Shown here in pieces: positions 1 through 7,626 of a stretch of 43,567 nucleotides of DNA (positions within the stretch are counted from its first letter, which is position 1; the number at the start of each line of letters is the position of its first letter). Origin of the DNA: Pseudodesulfovibrio pelocollis (GTDB lineage: Bacteria > Desulfobacterota > Desulfovibrionia > Desulfovibrionales > Desulfovibrionaceae). The notes below the pieces were generated by a model. That model was not told the origin of the DNA, made no database searches, and worked only from the letters and a program-made list of their open reading frames with translations. The position numbers were made by a program, and so were the translations under genes. Location: assembly GCF_030282845.1 (NCBI RefSeq), contig NZ_JASTWE010000033.1, forward strand, positions 1-43,567. Reading direction: 5' to 3'.

Positions 1-607
1 TTATGCCGACGACTCCGGGATGGGGCCCAAGATCGGGACAGTCAAGCGGCTGGGCGGCATGCCCATGGACGAGGCGCGGCCGCGTCTTGGGGTGGTCTCG
101 CCCGCCCTCCAGGCCGGATACGCCCGGGAACTGGGCTGGGAGGTGTCCGCTCTGGAGACCGTGCTATCCGGGTTCCGGGGCAGCGTGGGCATGCTCGACG
201 AACCCACGGGCGAGGAGCTTGTCATGGCCCGCGAGTGGCTGGCGCGGGTGGGTCTGGCCCATCTGGCGGACCGTCCCCTGCGGCGCATGTCCTATGGGCA
301 GCAGCGCCGGGTGTTCCTGGCCCGGGCCATGGCCCCGGGGCCTGACCTGCTCCTGCTCGACGAGCCGCTGACCGGGCTGGACGCACCCTCGCGCACCCTC
401 ATGCGTCAAGTGTTGCAGCGGCTGGCCGGGGCCGGGGTGCCCTTCATCCTCGTCACCCACCACGCCAGCGACATGATCAACGCCGTGAACCGCGTCCTGG
501 TCCTTGAAGCGGGCCGCGTGGCCTTTTCCGGCACCCGCGAGGCCTACGAGGCGCGTCTTGCCCCTTTGGGCGGCGCGGACATTGCCAAGGATTCCGTCGC
601 GGGGTAG
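1..607 (+). CDS. ABC transporter ATP-binding protein (5' end outside window)
   Basis: C-terminal ~200 residues of an ABC-type ATPase; the reading frame is open at base 2, so the start and the Walker A loop lie before the window. Visible are an ABC signature in the variant form MSYGQQ (about 289-306), directly followed by Walker B LLLLDEP and D-loop GLD, then the H-loop VTHH. The variant signature and the short helical domain resemble the stand-alone YlmA/ModF-like ATPases rather than classical importer subunits; this family placement is by eye. No permease gene is visible, so substrate and partner are unknown. It ends 27 bases before the cold-shock gene on the same strand. Confidence 0.85.
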   Translation, partial: YADDSGMGPKIGTVKRLGGMPMDEARPRLGVVSPALQAGYARELGWEVSALETVLSGFRGSVGMLDEPTGEELVMAREWLARVGLAHLADRPLRRMSYGQQRRVFLARAMAPGPDLLLLDEPLTGLDAPSRTLMRQVLQRLAGAGVPFILVTHHASDMINAVNRVLVLEAGRVAFSGTREAYEARLAPLGGADIAKDSVAG

Positions 608-634
608 GGTGATTCACTGCATTGAAGGCGGCTC

Positions 635-883
635 ATGAAACCGGAGGTTCCCGTGCGGCGCGAAGGCAAAGTGACCTGGTTCAACGACAAGAAGGGATTC
701 GGCTTCATCACCGGCGACGACGGGATGGACGTCTTCGTCCATTACACCGAGATCGTGCGCGACGGATTCCAGAGCCTGGAGCCCGGCGAGCGCGTCAGCT
801 ACGCCGTGACCGACGAGGAGATCGCCCCCAAGGCCGTGGACGTGCATCTGGCCGAGGAAGGGGCGCGCCGGACGCTGCTGTGA
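635..883 (+). CDS. cold-shock domain protein (CspA family)
   Basis: A single cold-shock domain of about 70 residues. The two nucleic-acid-binding motifs are present: RNP1 as KGFGFI and RNP2 as VFVHY, preceded by the typical VTWFNDKKG strand. Family members bind single-stranded RNA/DNA and act as RNA chaperones in the cytoplasm. Two starts are plausible: ATG at 635 with GAAGG at 624-628, or GTG at 653 with the stronger GGAGG at 643-647. The latter gives a 76-residue protein closer to the usual family length. The C-terminal tail diverges from CspA. It is the last GC-rich gene before the AT-richer insert. Confidence 0.88.
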   Translation: MKPEVPVRREGKVTWFNDKKGFGFITGDDGMDVFVHYTEIVRDGFQSLEPGERVSYAVTDEEIAPKAVDVHLAEEGARRTLL

Positions 884-1063
884 TATGCGTGCATTATGAG
901 CCTGTTTAGGTGCAAGAAAATCAGTAGGCTATCCCGGCTATTATCTGGCATGTTTACCAACTACTGATATCAATTGATGCCAACCTTCTCATGATGAAAA
1001 GGCCACCATCGTTTTGGGGAGTAAGTAGCAACGGGTAATCATTTGGGATAAAGGGGAATCTTT
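884..1063 (+). other. AT-rich leader, left edge of inserted segment
   Basis: This 180-base spacer changes from GC-rich to AT-rich within about 20 bases of the cold-shock stop codon. It contains a perfect 10-base palindrome, ATCAATTGAT, at 969-978 and the ribosome-binding site of the OLD gene at 1051-1056. I see no convincing -35/-10 pair with normal spacing, no tRNA remnant and no direct repeat matching the right edge near 2918-3012. Confidence 0.4.
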
Positions 1064-2917
1064 GTGAAGCTTGTACGCGTGAGACTTAGAAATTTCAGAT
1101 GCTACAAAGAGGAAACAACGATTAAGTTGGGCAAGCTCTCAATGATCGTTGGGCGAAATGACGCTGGGAAGTCGACAATATTTGAGGCGTTGAATATTTT
1201 TTTTGGGGACGGGAAGATTGACCAAGATGATGCCAATAAGAGCGGAGACCCCACAGATGTCGCGATTGTCTGCGAGTTTGAGGATTTTCCAGAGCAGATA
1301 GTCATCGACAAAGACTACCCAACAAATCTCCAAAATGAGTTTCTTCTTAATAAAGAAGGCCGATTAGAGCTTCACCAAATTTGGGACTGCACGAAAAAGA
1401 CTCCCAAGGCTGCAATGTATGCAATGGCTAATCATCCATCTGCACAAAGAGTTGATGATCTGCTGGAGTTAAAGATAACAGACTTGAGAAGTCGTGCGAA
1501 AGAGCTTGGAGCGGATCTTTCTGATGTCGATCAAAAGGTGAGTTCACAACTCAGGGGAGCAATAAGGAGCACTGTTGACGACTTAGTCCTTTGTGACCGT
1601 TTGCTGCAATTGGACAAGGATTCCGGGAAAAAATTATGGGAACAACTCAAGCTTTCATTGCCAACTTTTGCACTTTTTAAGGCGGACCGCTCCAGTACTG
1701 ACACTGATCCCGAAGCTCAAGACCCCATGAACGCAGCAATGAAAGAGGCTTTCAAGGGATTGGAACCAAAGCTGAATGCCTTAGTTGATCAAGTTAAAAA
1801 TGAAGTCCAATCTACGGCGGACAAGACTGTAGAGAAACTCCGTGAGATGCATCCAGAGCTTGCAGGTGAACTCAAGGCACGTTTCACTGAGCCGAATTGG
1901 AGCAAGGTTCTCAAAGTTAGCCTTACGGGCGAAGAAGACATCCCACTCAATAAGCGCGGGAGTGGTGTTCGGCGGCTCGTGCTGTTGAATTTCTTCCGCG
2001 CCAAGGCAGAGTCCAATGCTTATGACCGAGGTGAGGATGTTCCAGTAATCTATGCCATCGAAGAGCCAGAAACAAGTCAGCATCCAGCTAATCAAAAATT
2101 GCTTCTCAACGCGTTGTTGGAACTTTCGGAAAATCCAGGTCGACAGGTGTTGTTGACTTCACACAATCCAGTGCTTGCCAGGAGAATTCCTAGTAGCTGC
2201 ATACGCCATGTATGTGACAATGGGGGGTGTCGGTCTGTTGAAGGTGAAGGAGGTGAGAGGGAGGTTTTGAATAAGCTTGCTAAAGACCTCGGTGTTCTTC
2301 CTGACCATGACGTGAAGTTGTTTATTGGTGTCGAAGGTGTAAATGACATCCATTTTCTGCAGAGTATGTCAACAATGTTGATTGCCAATGGGGTTGATGT
2401 CCCTGACTTAGTTAAGCTGGACGAGAAAGGTATAATTATATTTATCCCTTGCGGTGGCACAAATTTGTCCCTTTGGGCACATCGTTTGGCCGGGCTCAAT
2501 CGTCCGGAGTTTCATCTTTTCGATGGGGATAAACAACAAAATGAGATAACGGCTCAAACTGTTTCTGAGCGAGGAGAGGGGTGCATTGGACTATGCACCA
2601 AGAAATATGAGATGGAGAATTATCTCCACGTTGATGCAATTGTTGCAGTAAAGTCGGAACTTGTTGGGCTTGTGGAATTTGGAGATCGTGATGATGTGCC
2701 GACAATAGTTGCTAAAGCAGTTCACTTTGTCTCAGGAGCTCAAACAGGATGGGCTGAACTGGAACCCAAAAAGCAGAAAGAGAAAGGTAGTCGGGCCAAG
2801 AAGTGGCTTAACACGGAAGCTGTACGGGCAATGACTCCTGAACTTCTTGAAGCACGTGATCCTGGTGGAGAAGTGATGGGGTGGTTTAATGCTATTGCGA
2901 AACATGTGAATGTTTAA
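1064..2917 (+). CDS. OLD-family ATPase with TOPRIM nuclease domain (putative phage defence)
   Basis: A 617-residue protein with an SMC/RecF-like ABC ATPase and a C-terminal TOPRIM domain. Visible motifs are Walker A GRNDAGKST (30-38), an ABC signature around RGSGVRR, Walker B ending IEEPE (332-336), the H-loop TSHNP, then the TOPRIM glutamate in GVEGVND (E424) and the acidic pair FDGD (D487, D489). A YEMENYL segment follows, as often seen in OLD/GajA-type nucleases. Start is GTG with AAGGGG at 1051-1056. OLD proteins are ATP-regulated nucleases, many of them antiphage. No UvrD/GajB helicase is adjacent, which fits a stand-alone class 1 OLD rather than Gabija. Base and codon use are far AT-richer than both flanks, which indicates horizontal acquisition. 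Confidence 0.88.
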   Translation: MKLVRVRLRNFRCYKEETTIKLGKLSMIVGRNDAGKSTIFEALNIFFGDGKIDQDDANKSGDPTDVAIVCEFEDFPEQIVIDKDYPTNLQNEFLLNKEGRLELHQIWDCTKKTPKAAMYAMANHPSAQRVDDLLELKITDLRSRAKELGADLSDVDQKVSSQLRGAIRSTVDDLVLCDRLLQLDKDSGKKLWEQLKLSLPTFALFKADRSSTDTDPEAQDPMNAAMKEAFKGLEPKLNALVDQVKNEVQSTADKTVEKLREMHPELAGELKARFTEPNWSKVLKVSLTGEEDIPLNKRGSGVRRLVLLNFFRAKAESNAYDRGEDVPVIYAIEEPETSQHPANQKLLLNALLELSENPGRQVLLTSHNPVLARRIPSSCIRHVCDNGGCRSVEGEGGEREVLNKLAKDLGVLPDHDVKLFIGVEGVNDIHFLQSMSTMLIANGVDVPDLVKLDEKGIIIFIPCGGTNLSLWAHRLAGLNRPEFHLFDGDKQQNEITAQTVSERGEGCIGLCTKKYEMENYLHVDAIVAVKSELVGLVEFGDRDDVPTIVAKAVHFVSGAQTGWAELEPKKQKEKGSRAKKWLNTEAVRAMTPELLEARDPGGEVMGWFNAIAKHVNV

Positions 2918-3012
2918 CGATTCAAGGCTACCACTCCAATAAATATCGGCATAGTCTACGTGGAATCTCATTGCCCTGTGCTGTAACATCGGACCTTCAT
3001 AGCCTGACCCAC

Positions 3013-3336
3013 TTACATCCCGTGGTCGCGCATGTGGGCGTCGAGGACGTTGTCCACGAGGACGCGCTTTTCGTCTATCCTGCCCGGGGTGATGGTGTAG
3101 CGGATGACCACCCATTCGAGGTTGTCGATGTATTCCACGTGGCCGTAGCCGCCCTCGGGCAGCAAGTCGCGCATCAGTTCCAGAAAATCGTCGATCATCA
3201 GGTACACGCCCTCGTGGTCCAGGCGCAGCACGTCGCCATCGTACTCCACCTGATCAAAGGGGAGGGCGTCCTTGATCCGTTCGAACAGCTCCGGCGAGAC
3301 GCGGTGAAAATCGCCGTAGACCCTGACATCATCCAT
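3013..3336 (-). CDS. small acidic protein of unknown function
   Basis: A 107-residue protein I do not recognise. It is rich in Asp/Glu and hydrophobic residues, with no signal peptide, membrane segment or Cys cluster. Its predicted alternation suggests a small alpha/beta domain, with a YLMIDDFLELM helix near the middle. The ATG at 3336 is chosen because AGGAAGGGA sits just upstream; an in-frame ATG 30 bases earlier lacks such a site. It follows the glycosyltransferase gene on the same strand with 38 bases between stop and start, so the two are probably co-transcribed. It is GC-rich like the chromosome, so the AT-rich insert ends just beyond its stop codon. Confidence 0.72.
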   Translation of the reverse strand: MDDVRVYGDFHRVSPELFERIKDALPFDQVEYDGDVLRLDHEGVYLMIDDFLELMRDLLPEGGYGHVEYIDNLEWVVIRYTITPGRIDEKRVLVDNVLDAHMRDHGM

Positions 3337-3374
3337 GATTCCCTTCCTGTCCTGCTGATGGTTCAAACCCCGAA

Positions 3375-5111
3375 CTAAGCATCACGGCCAAGCCGGTCAA
3401 CCAGGGCGGCATGCTTTGTTTCGAGGTCGTCCCACAGGAGCCGGGTGGTGTCGCGGGCCAGGGCGGCCAATTCCTCGTCCGAGTATTTGGTGTCGAGCTT
3501 GAGCTTGTTGCCCATGATGTGGCCGGTCTGGCGCAGGGTCTGCGCCCTGGCCAGGCTCGAATGCTGGACATGGCGCACGGCCAGGGTTCCGGCATACAGG
3601 GCGGGCATTCTGGCCAGGGCCGAGCGCATGTCGCGGTCCAGGTCGTCGAACTGTGAGGGTGTGTAGCGCAGGTCGAAACCGCCCGCCTTGGCTATGGCGG
3701 CCATGGACACCAGATGACAGCAGCCCGAGACAGACAGGCAGGGCCGGACATAGGTGAACAGCCCGGTGTCCGGCGACCCGGCGCAGTTGTCAAAGACCGC
3801 CACCCGGTTGGGCAGCGCGCCCGGCTCCGGGGCCTTGGGCGGCCTGGGGAAGAGATTGTAGTCCGCCGATTGCTGCCCGTGGGGCGGCGTGGCCGAGGTG
3901 ATGCGGCAGCCCACGGCCCCGATGCGGTCCGCGCCGCCATGCTCCCGCGCCGCACCCAGCAGCCGGGTCAGCCAGTCGGGCGGCAGGACCACGTCGTCGT
4001 CCAGAAAGGCGGCCCAGGCGCAGCGGCGCACCTCGGGCAGGGAGAGCAGCCAGTTGCGCGCTGCCGGAGCGCCCACATTGACCGGCAGGGTGGTCACTTG
4101 CAGCCCGGCGCGACCGTTTTCTGGACCAAAGAGCCCGCGCATCCGCTCAAGCACCTGGGGTGTGTGGTCCGTAGACCCGTTGTCCAGGACGAACACGCCC
4201 GCCCGGCCCAGGTCGCTGGCGGCCAGGCTCTCCAGGGTCGCGGCCAGCAGGTCCGCCTTGTTCCACGAATAGAGGAGCACGGCCACGGAGGCGGTTTCCC
4301 CGTCCGTCGTCTTCGCTGGCGGCGGGGCGTACAGGTCGTGCAGCTTGAGGGTCAGGTTGACGTGCCAGGGCATGGCCTGCCAGAGCATGGCCAAACCGTC
4401 CCGGCCTCTTTCGATTTCTCCCAGACGCAGCAGCAGTTCGCCGCCTGCGTAGGCGCGCCAGAATCCCCACAGGGCGGGGTCCAGCCCGGCGACCAGGGGC
4501 AGCGCCTCGTCCGGCGGCCGGGTGTGAAAGGCCAGCTCGGCCGCGAGCCGTGCCTTGAGGGGCAGGGAGGGCGCGTCCCAGGGGATCATGTCCAGGGCGG
4601 CCCGGGCCAGTTCGGGCCGGTTCAGAAAGAGCAGATCCTGCCAGCAGTGGCGCAGCCAGGCGGGCCAGCGCAGCGGGTCGCGCAGGGTCAGGGTCAGGAA
4701 ATGCAGGGTCAGATCGTGGTCGTCGCCCCTGACCAGGGCGTGCCAGGTGGCGGCCGCCTCGGCGTCGGCCTGCTCGGGAGGCGGCGTATCGGCCAGCCGG
4801 GTCAGGAGAGCGGTCAGCCCCGGGTGTCCGGCCAGGGCGTCGGGAGGTATGGCCGCTGCCAGCGGGGCCGAGAGGGGATGCGCCTGCGCGCCCCACAGGC
4901 CCATGGCCCGGGCCGTGTCGCGGCAACCGAGGTCTTCCGCGCCCAGGGCGTTCAGGCCGCGCAGCAGCCCGCCCAGGACATCGGGCGTGCCCATGCCCAG
5001 GTGCCAGCCCGAGAAGCGCTCCCTGAAGGCGGGCAGGATTCCGGGCCACGCGGACGGGGGCAGGGCGGATTTGTCGAGGCGCAGGGGGGCGGGGATTTCG
5101 GGCGTGTCCAT
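3375..5111 (-). CDS. two-part protein with C-terminal family 2 glycosyltransferase domain (paralog 1)
   Basis: 578 residues. The first ~270 are an Ala/Leu-rich helical region resembling TPR-type solenoids. A GT-A fold follows, starting at the YSWNK strand near residue 274. It has the nucleotide-binding LDNGSTD motif, the NVGAPAARNWLL segment and a DDD metal-binding motif in FLDDDVVLPPDW near residue 370. Family 2 enzymes transfer sugars from nucleotide-sugar donors, here presumably in the cytoplasm since no membrane segment is visible. Start ATG 5111 is chosen over upstream ATGs because the family-like sequence begins there; the ribosome-binding site is weak. It is divergent from paralog 2 across a 104-base spacer. 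The acceptor is unknown. Confidence 0.85.
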   Translation of the reverse strand: MDTPEIPAPLRLDKSALPPSAWPGILPAFRERFSGWHLGMGTPDVLGGLLRGLNALGAEDLGCRDTARAMGLWGAQAHPLSAPLAAAIPPDALAGHPGLTALLTRLADTPPPEQADAEAAATWHALVRGDDHDLTLHFLTLTLRDPLRWPAWLRHCWQDLLFLNRPELARAALDMIPWDAPSLPLKARLAAELAFHTRPPDEALPLVAGLDPALWGFWRAYAGGELLLRLGEIERGRDGLAMLWQAMPWHVNLTLKLHDLYAPPPAKTTDGETASVAVLLYSWNKADLLAATLESLAASDLGRAGVFVLDNGSTDHTPQVLERMRGLFGPENGRAGLQVTTLPVNVGAPAARNWLLSLPEVRRCAWAAFLDDDVVLPPDWLTRLLGAAREHGGADRIGAVGCRITSATPPHGQQSADYNLFPRPPKAPEPGALPNRVAVFDNCAGSPDTGLFTYVRPCLSVSGCCHLVSMAAIAKAGGFDLRYTPSQFDDLDRDMRSALARMPALYAGTLAVRHVQHSSLARAQTLRQTGHIMGNKLKLDTKYSDEELAALARDTTRLLWDDLETKHAALVDRLGRDA

Positions 5112-5180
5112 GATGCCGACACCTAGCAGAAATCCGCACGCACAGGAAGGGGGCTGACCCGGGCTGACCGGGGCGCGCGG

Positions 5181-5210
5181 TTGACTTTTCGCCATGCGGC
5201 GCATAGGTGG
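5181..5210 (+). promoter_or_regulatory. candidate promoter and ribosome-binding site of paralog 2
   Basis: TTGACT at 5181-5186 is a 5/6 match to a sigma-70 -35 box. The -10 region is poor; TAGGTG lies 17 bases downstream. The same 13-mer, TTGACTTTTCGCC, recurs at 14327-14339 upstream of proA. AGGTGG at 5205-5210 would serve as ribosome-binding site for the ATG at 5216, so a start site this close would leave a very short leader. Confidence 0.3.
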
Positions 5211-5215
5211 TGAAC

Positions 5216-6841
5216 ATGGCTCATTCCAGCGATCTTGTTGCCCTTCCTGGCGATCTGCTGCGTCCGCTGCTGCTGGGCTGCACGGGCAGGGTGCATCTGC
5301 ACGCCACGGCGGCCACGGCCCTGGCCCACAGCCGCGCGCCGGGCGACCGATTCTCCATGATCGGGGCCGATCTGCTGCTGGCTGCCTGGGGCGAGAACCC
5401 GTTCGACGGCCAGTGCGCGGCCCTGCTCGCCCAGTCCGCAGGGCGTCTGCCTGCTCTGCCCAAACCGCTGGTCCCCATCCTGCGCTCGGTCATGGCCCAC
5501 TGGCAGCCCGAGGTCACGCCCGAGACGCGGCTGGCCATGGCCGGGCCGCCCCGGGACCAGCTGGCCTGCATCACCGGGCACTTGCGCCACGCCCCGCGCA
5601 ATCTCTTCTGGTGGCATCATCTCTACGAGTTCTGCCGCATCCGGGGCGACTGGTCGCTCTTCTCCACCGCTCTGACCACCACCCTGACCACGGTTGTCAC
5701 GCCCGAGGGGCTCGGTCCGCTCTTTGCTTACGCCCAGGCCAACGCCCTGCTGGTGTCGGGCGAGGCGCTGCCTGCGGCCGCAATCTACCGCCATCTGGAG
5801 GAATCGCTGCCTCTGCCCCTGGTGCGCGAGCGGCTGGCCACGGCCTGGCTGCGGGCGGGCAAGCGCGACGGGGGCACCGACCTGCTGCGCCAGTGCGCCC
5901 ATTCCCGGCCGTGGCACACGGGGTTGTGGCTGCGTCTCTTCGAACTGGCCGTGGACGGGGCGAATGATCTGCGCCCCCTGCCCGGGCGGGTGATGATCCT
6001 CGGCTACAGTTGGAACAAGGCAACCGATCTGGCCGTGACTCTCGACTCCCTGGCCCGCTCCGATCTGGGCGACGCCCAGGTGCGCATCCTCGACAACGGA
6101 AGCACCGACGACACGGCCGAGGTGGTGCGCCGCTTCATCGACAGGGTCGGTTCGGACCGGGCCGGGCTGGTCCGGCTGCCGGTCAACGTGGGCGCTCCGG
6201 CGGCGCGCAACTGGCTGATGCATCTGCCGGAAGTGGCTGCCAGCGACTTCACCGCCTACATCGACGACGACATTGCCCTGCCGCCGGACTGGCTGCTGCG
6301 CCTCGGCGGGGCTGTGGGCCGTTATCCCGAGGCCGGGGTGTGGGGGTGCAAGGTGGTGGATTTCGACGGACCGGCCCGGGTCCAGTGCGGCGAGCACAAC
6401 CTGACCCCGGACCCGGCCGGGCGCGAGCAGGCGCTGATGGCTACCCTGATGCTCCAGGAGGCGGACTTCGGCCAGGCGGACTACATCCGCCCCTGCGCCT
6501 CGGTCACGGGCTGCGTTCATCTCTTCAGGACGGCGCGGCTGCTGGACAATGGTCCCTTTGACCTGCGTTTCTCGCCCACCCAGTACGACGACCTGGAGCG
6601 CGACCTGCGTATGGTTCTTGGCGGCGGCTACGCCGTGTACCAGGGATTCCTGGCCGTGCGCCACAAGCGCGTCTCGGGCGCGCAGAGCGACGTGGGCGGC
6701 GGACAGGCGGCCGGGGCTGCGGCCAACATGCGCAAGCTTCTGGGCAAGTATGCGCCCGAGGAGTTCGAGCGCATGGCCGGGCTCATGGATCGCGTCCTGC
6801 TGACCGACCTGACCGTGAAGATGCAGGCGCTGGGGGAGTGA
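5216..6841 (+). CDS. two-part protein with C-terminal family 2 glycosyltransferase domain (paralog 2)
   Basis: 541 residues with the same plan as its divergent neighbour: a helical N-terminal ~255 residues, then a GT-A domain from GYSWNK (near 259). It carries LDNGSTDDT, NVGAPAARNWLM and the DDD metal motif in YIDDDIALPPDW (near 347). The ATG at 5216 is preferred over in-frame GTGs at 5207 and 5210 because AGGTGG at 5205-5210 is ideally spaced. The C-terminal half shares YDDLERDLR-type sequence with the other paralogs. Donor and acceptor are unknown; multi-copy enzymes of this kind often act on surface polysaccharide or flagellin, but nothing here proves it. Confidence 0.85.
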   Translation: MAHSSDLVALPGDLLRPLLLGCTGRVHLHATAATALAHSRAPGDRFSMIGADLLLAAWGENPFDGQCAALLAQSAGRLPALPKPLVPILRSVMAHWQPEVTPETRLAMAGPPRDQLACITGHLRHAPRNLFWWHHLYEFCRIRGDWSLFSTALTTTLTTVVTPEGLGPLFAYAQANALLVSGEALPAAAIYRHLEESLPLPLVRERLATAWLRAGKRDGGTDLLRQCAHSRPWHTGLWLRLFELAVDGANDLRPLPGRVMILGYSWNKATDLAVTLDSLARSDLGDAQVRILDNGSTDDTAEVVRRFIDRVGSDRAGLVRLPVNVGAPAARNWLMHLPEVAASDFTAYIDDDIALPPDWLLRLGGAVGRYPEAGVWGCKVVDFDGPARVQCGEHNLTPDPAGREQALMATLMLQEADFGQADYIRPCASVTGCVHLFRTARLLDNGPFDLRFSPTQYDDLERDLRMVLGGGYAVYQGFLAVRHKRVSGAQSDVGGGQAAGAAANMRKLLGKYAPEEFERMAGLMDRVLLTDLTVKMQALGE

Positions 6842-6901
6842 CCCGCCTCCCTGGCGGCCGGAAAAAGAATGGCTTTTTGGGGAAAAATGATGCACAGACT
6901 A

Positions 6902-6930
6902 TTGCTCCGTGTGCGCGGCGTGTGCATAAT
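6902..6930 (+). promoter_or_regulatory. candidate sigma-70 promoter for the SLOG-like gene
   Basis: CATAAT at 6925-6930 matches five of six -10 positions. It lies 17 bases after TTGCTC (6902-6907), a weak -35 match. The leader to the ATG at 7006 would be about 70 bases and ends in AAGGAG, a strong ribosome-binding site. The region is locally AT-richer than the coding sequence around it. Confidence 0.4.
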
Positions 6931-7005
6931 GAACACCGGTGAAGCCCGGGTCGTGTCGATACGGCCGTCAACGCCACGCATATCGACCCATACCAAGGAG
7001 AACGC

Positions 7006-7557
7006 ATGACCAAATTCGATTCCCACACGCTGTTCAGCGGCGGTGCGCAGGGCGCCGAGGCCGAGTTCGGCCGCTTGGCCGAGCAGTATGGCCTGGCCGA
7101 GGTCAACTATACCTTCGAGGGGCACAAGATCGAGCGCAGCCGGGGCATCCGTGTCCTGACCAACGAGGAGCTGATCCGCAAGGACGTCAGCCTCACCTAC
7201 GTCGCAAAGCTCCTCAACCGCAAGTTCACCAACGCGGAGAAGATGCGCAAGGTGCTCCAGACCATCATGTATCAGGTGGAGTCCTCCCATCAGGTCTTTG
7301 TTGTCGGCACCATCCAGGAGGATGGCACGGTCAGGGGCGGCACCGGCTGGGGCGCGGAGTTCGCCAAGATCTGCAACAAGGAGCTTTATGTCTTCGGTCA
7401 GGTGAAGAACGGCTGGTTCCGCTGGGAGTCCGGCCAGTGGGCGGCCGTGACCGATCCGCTGATCACCGAGACCCACTTCACCGGCACCGGCACCCGTTTT
7501 CTTGAGGACAACGGCCGCAAGGCCATCGCCGACCTCTTCGCCCGCTCCTTCAAGTAG
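7006..7557 (+). CDS. SLOG-like (Rossmannoid) domain protein
   Basis: 183 residues, cytoplasmic, no membrane segment. The N-terminus carries SGGAQGAE (11-18), resembling the glycine-rich SGGAxGAD nucleotide-binding signature of the YspA/SLOG superfamily. A second glycine-rich element, GGTGWGAE (111-118), follows a VFVVGTI strand, as expected of a ligand-binding loop in such a fold. SLOG proteins bind nucleotides or nucleotide-derived ligands and occur in nucleotide processing and in conflict systems; no enzymatic role can be assigned here. It has its own promoter-like region, an AAGGAG ribosome-binding site and its own terminator, so it is a monocistronic unit between glycosyltransferase paralogs 2 and 3. 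The family call rests on motif resemblance only. Confidence 0.7.
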   Translation: MTKFDSHTLFSGGAQGAEAEFGRLAEQYGLAEVNYTFEGHKIERSRGIRVLTNEELIRKDVSLTYVAKLLNRKFTNAEKMRKVLQTIMYQVESSHQVFVVGTIQEDGTVRGGTGWGAEFAKICNKELYVFGQVKNGWFRWESGQWAAVTDPLITETHFTGTGTRFLEDNGRKAIADLFARSFK

Positions 7558-7585
7558 GCTTGCACGCGATTCCACTGCCATCAGG

Positions 7586-7615
7586 GGCGGTCCGGGTTTC
7601 CGGGCCGCCTTTTTT
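7586..7615 (+). terminator. rho-independent terminator of the SLOG-like gene
   Basis: A 10-base stem (7586-7595 with 7600-7609, one G-U wobble) with a 4-base loop is followed directly by six T residues. It begins 28 bases after the stop codon. The T tract lies on the plus side only, so the converging gene at 7627 is not terminated by it. Confidence 0.85.
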
Positions 7616-7626
7616 CGCGTGGCGGC

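Noticed and set aside
1064-2917. Gabija system (GajA plus GajB)
   Set aside because: No UvrD-like helicase gene is adjacent on either strand; the next gene is an unrelated 107-residue protein on the opposite strand.
884-3012. Attachment sites or terminal repeats of a mobile element around the OLD gene
   Set aside because: I compared both flanks by eye and found no shared direct or inverted repeat and no integrase or transposase; the ATCAATTGAT palindrome at 969-978 has no partner on the right.
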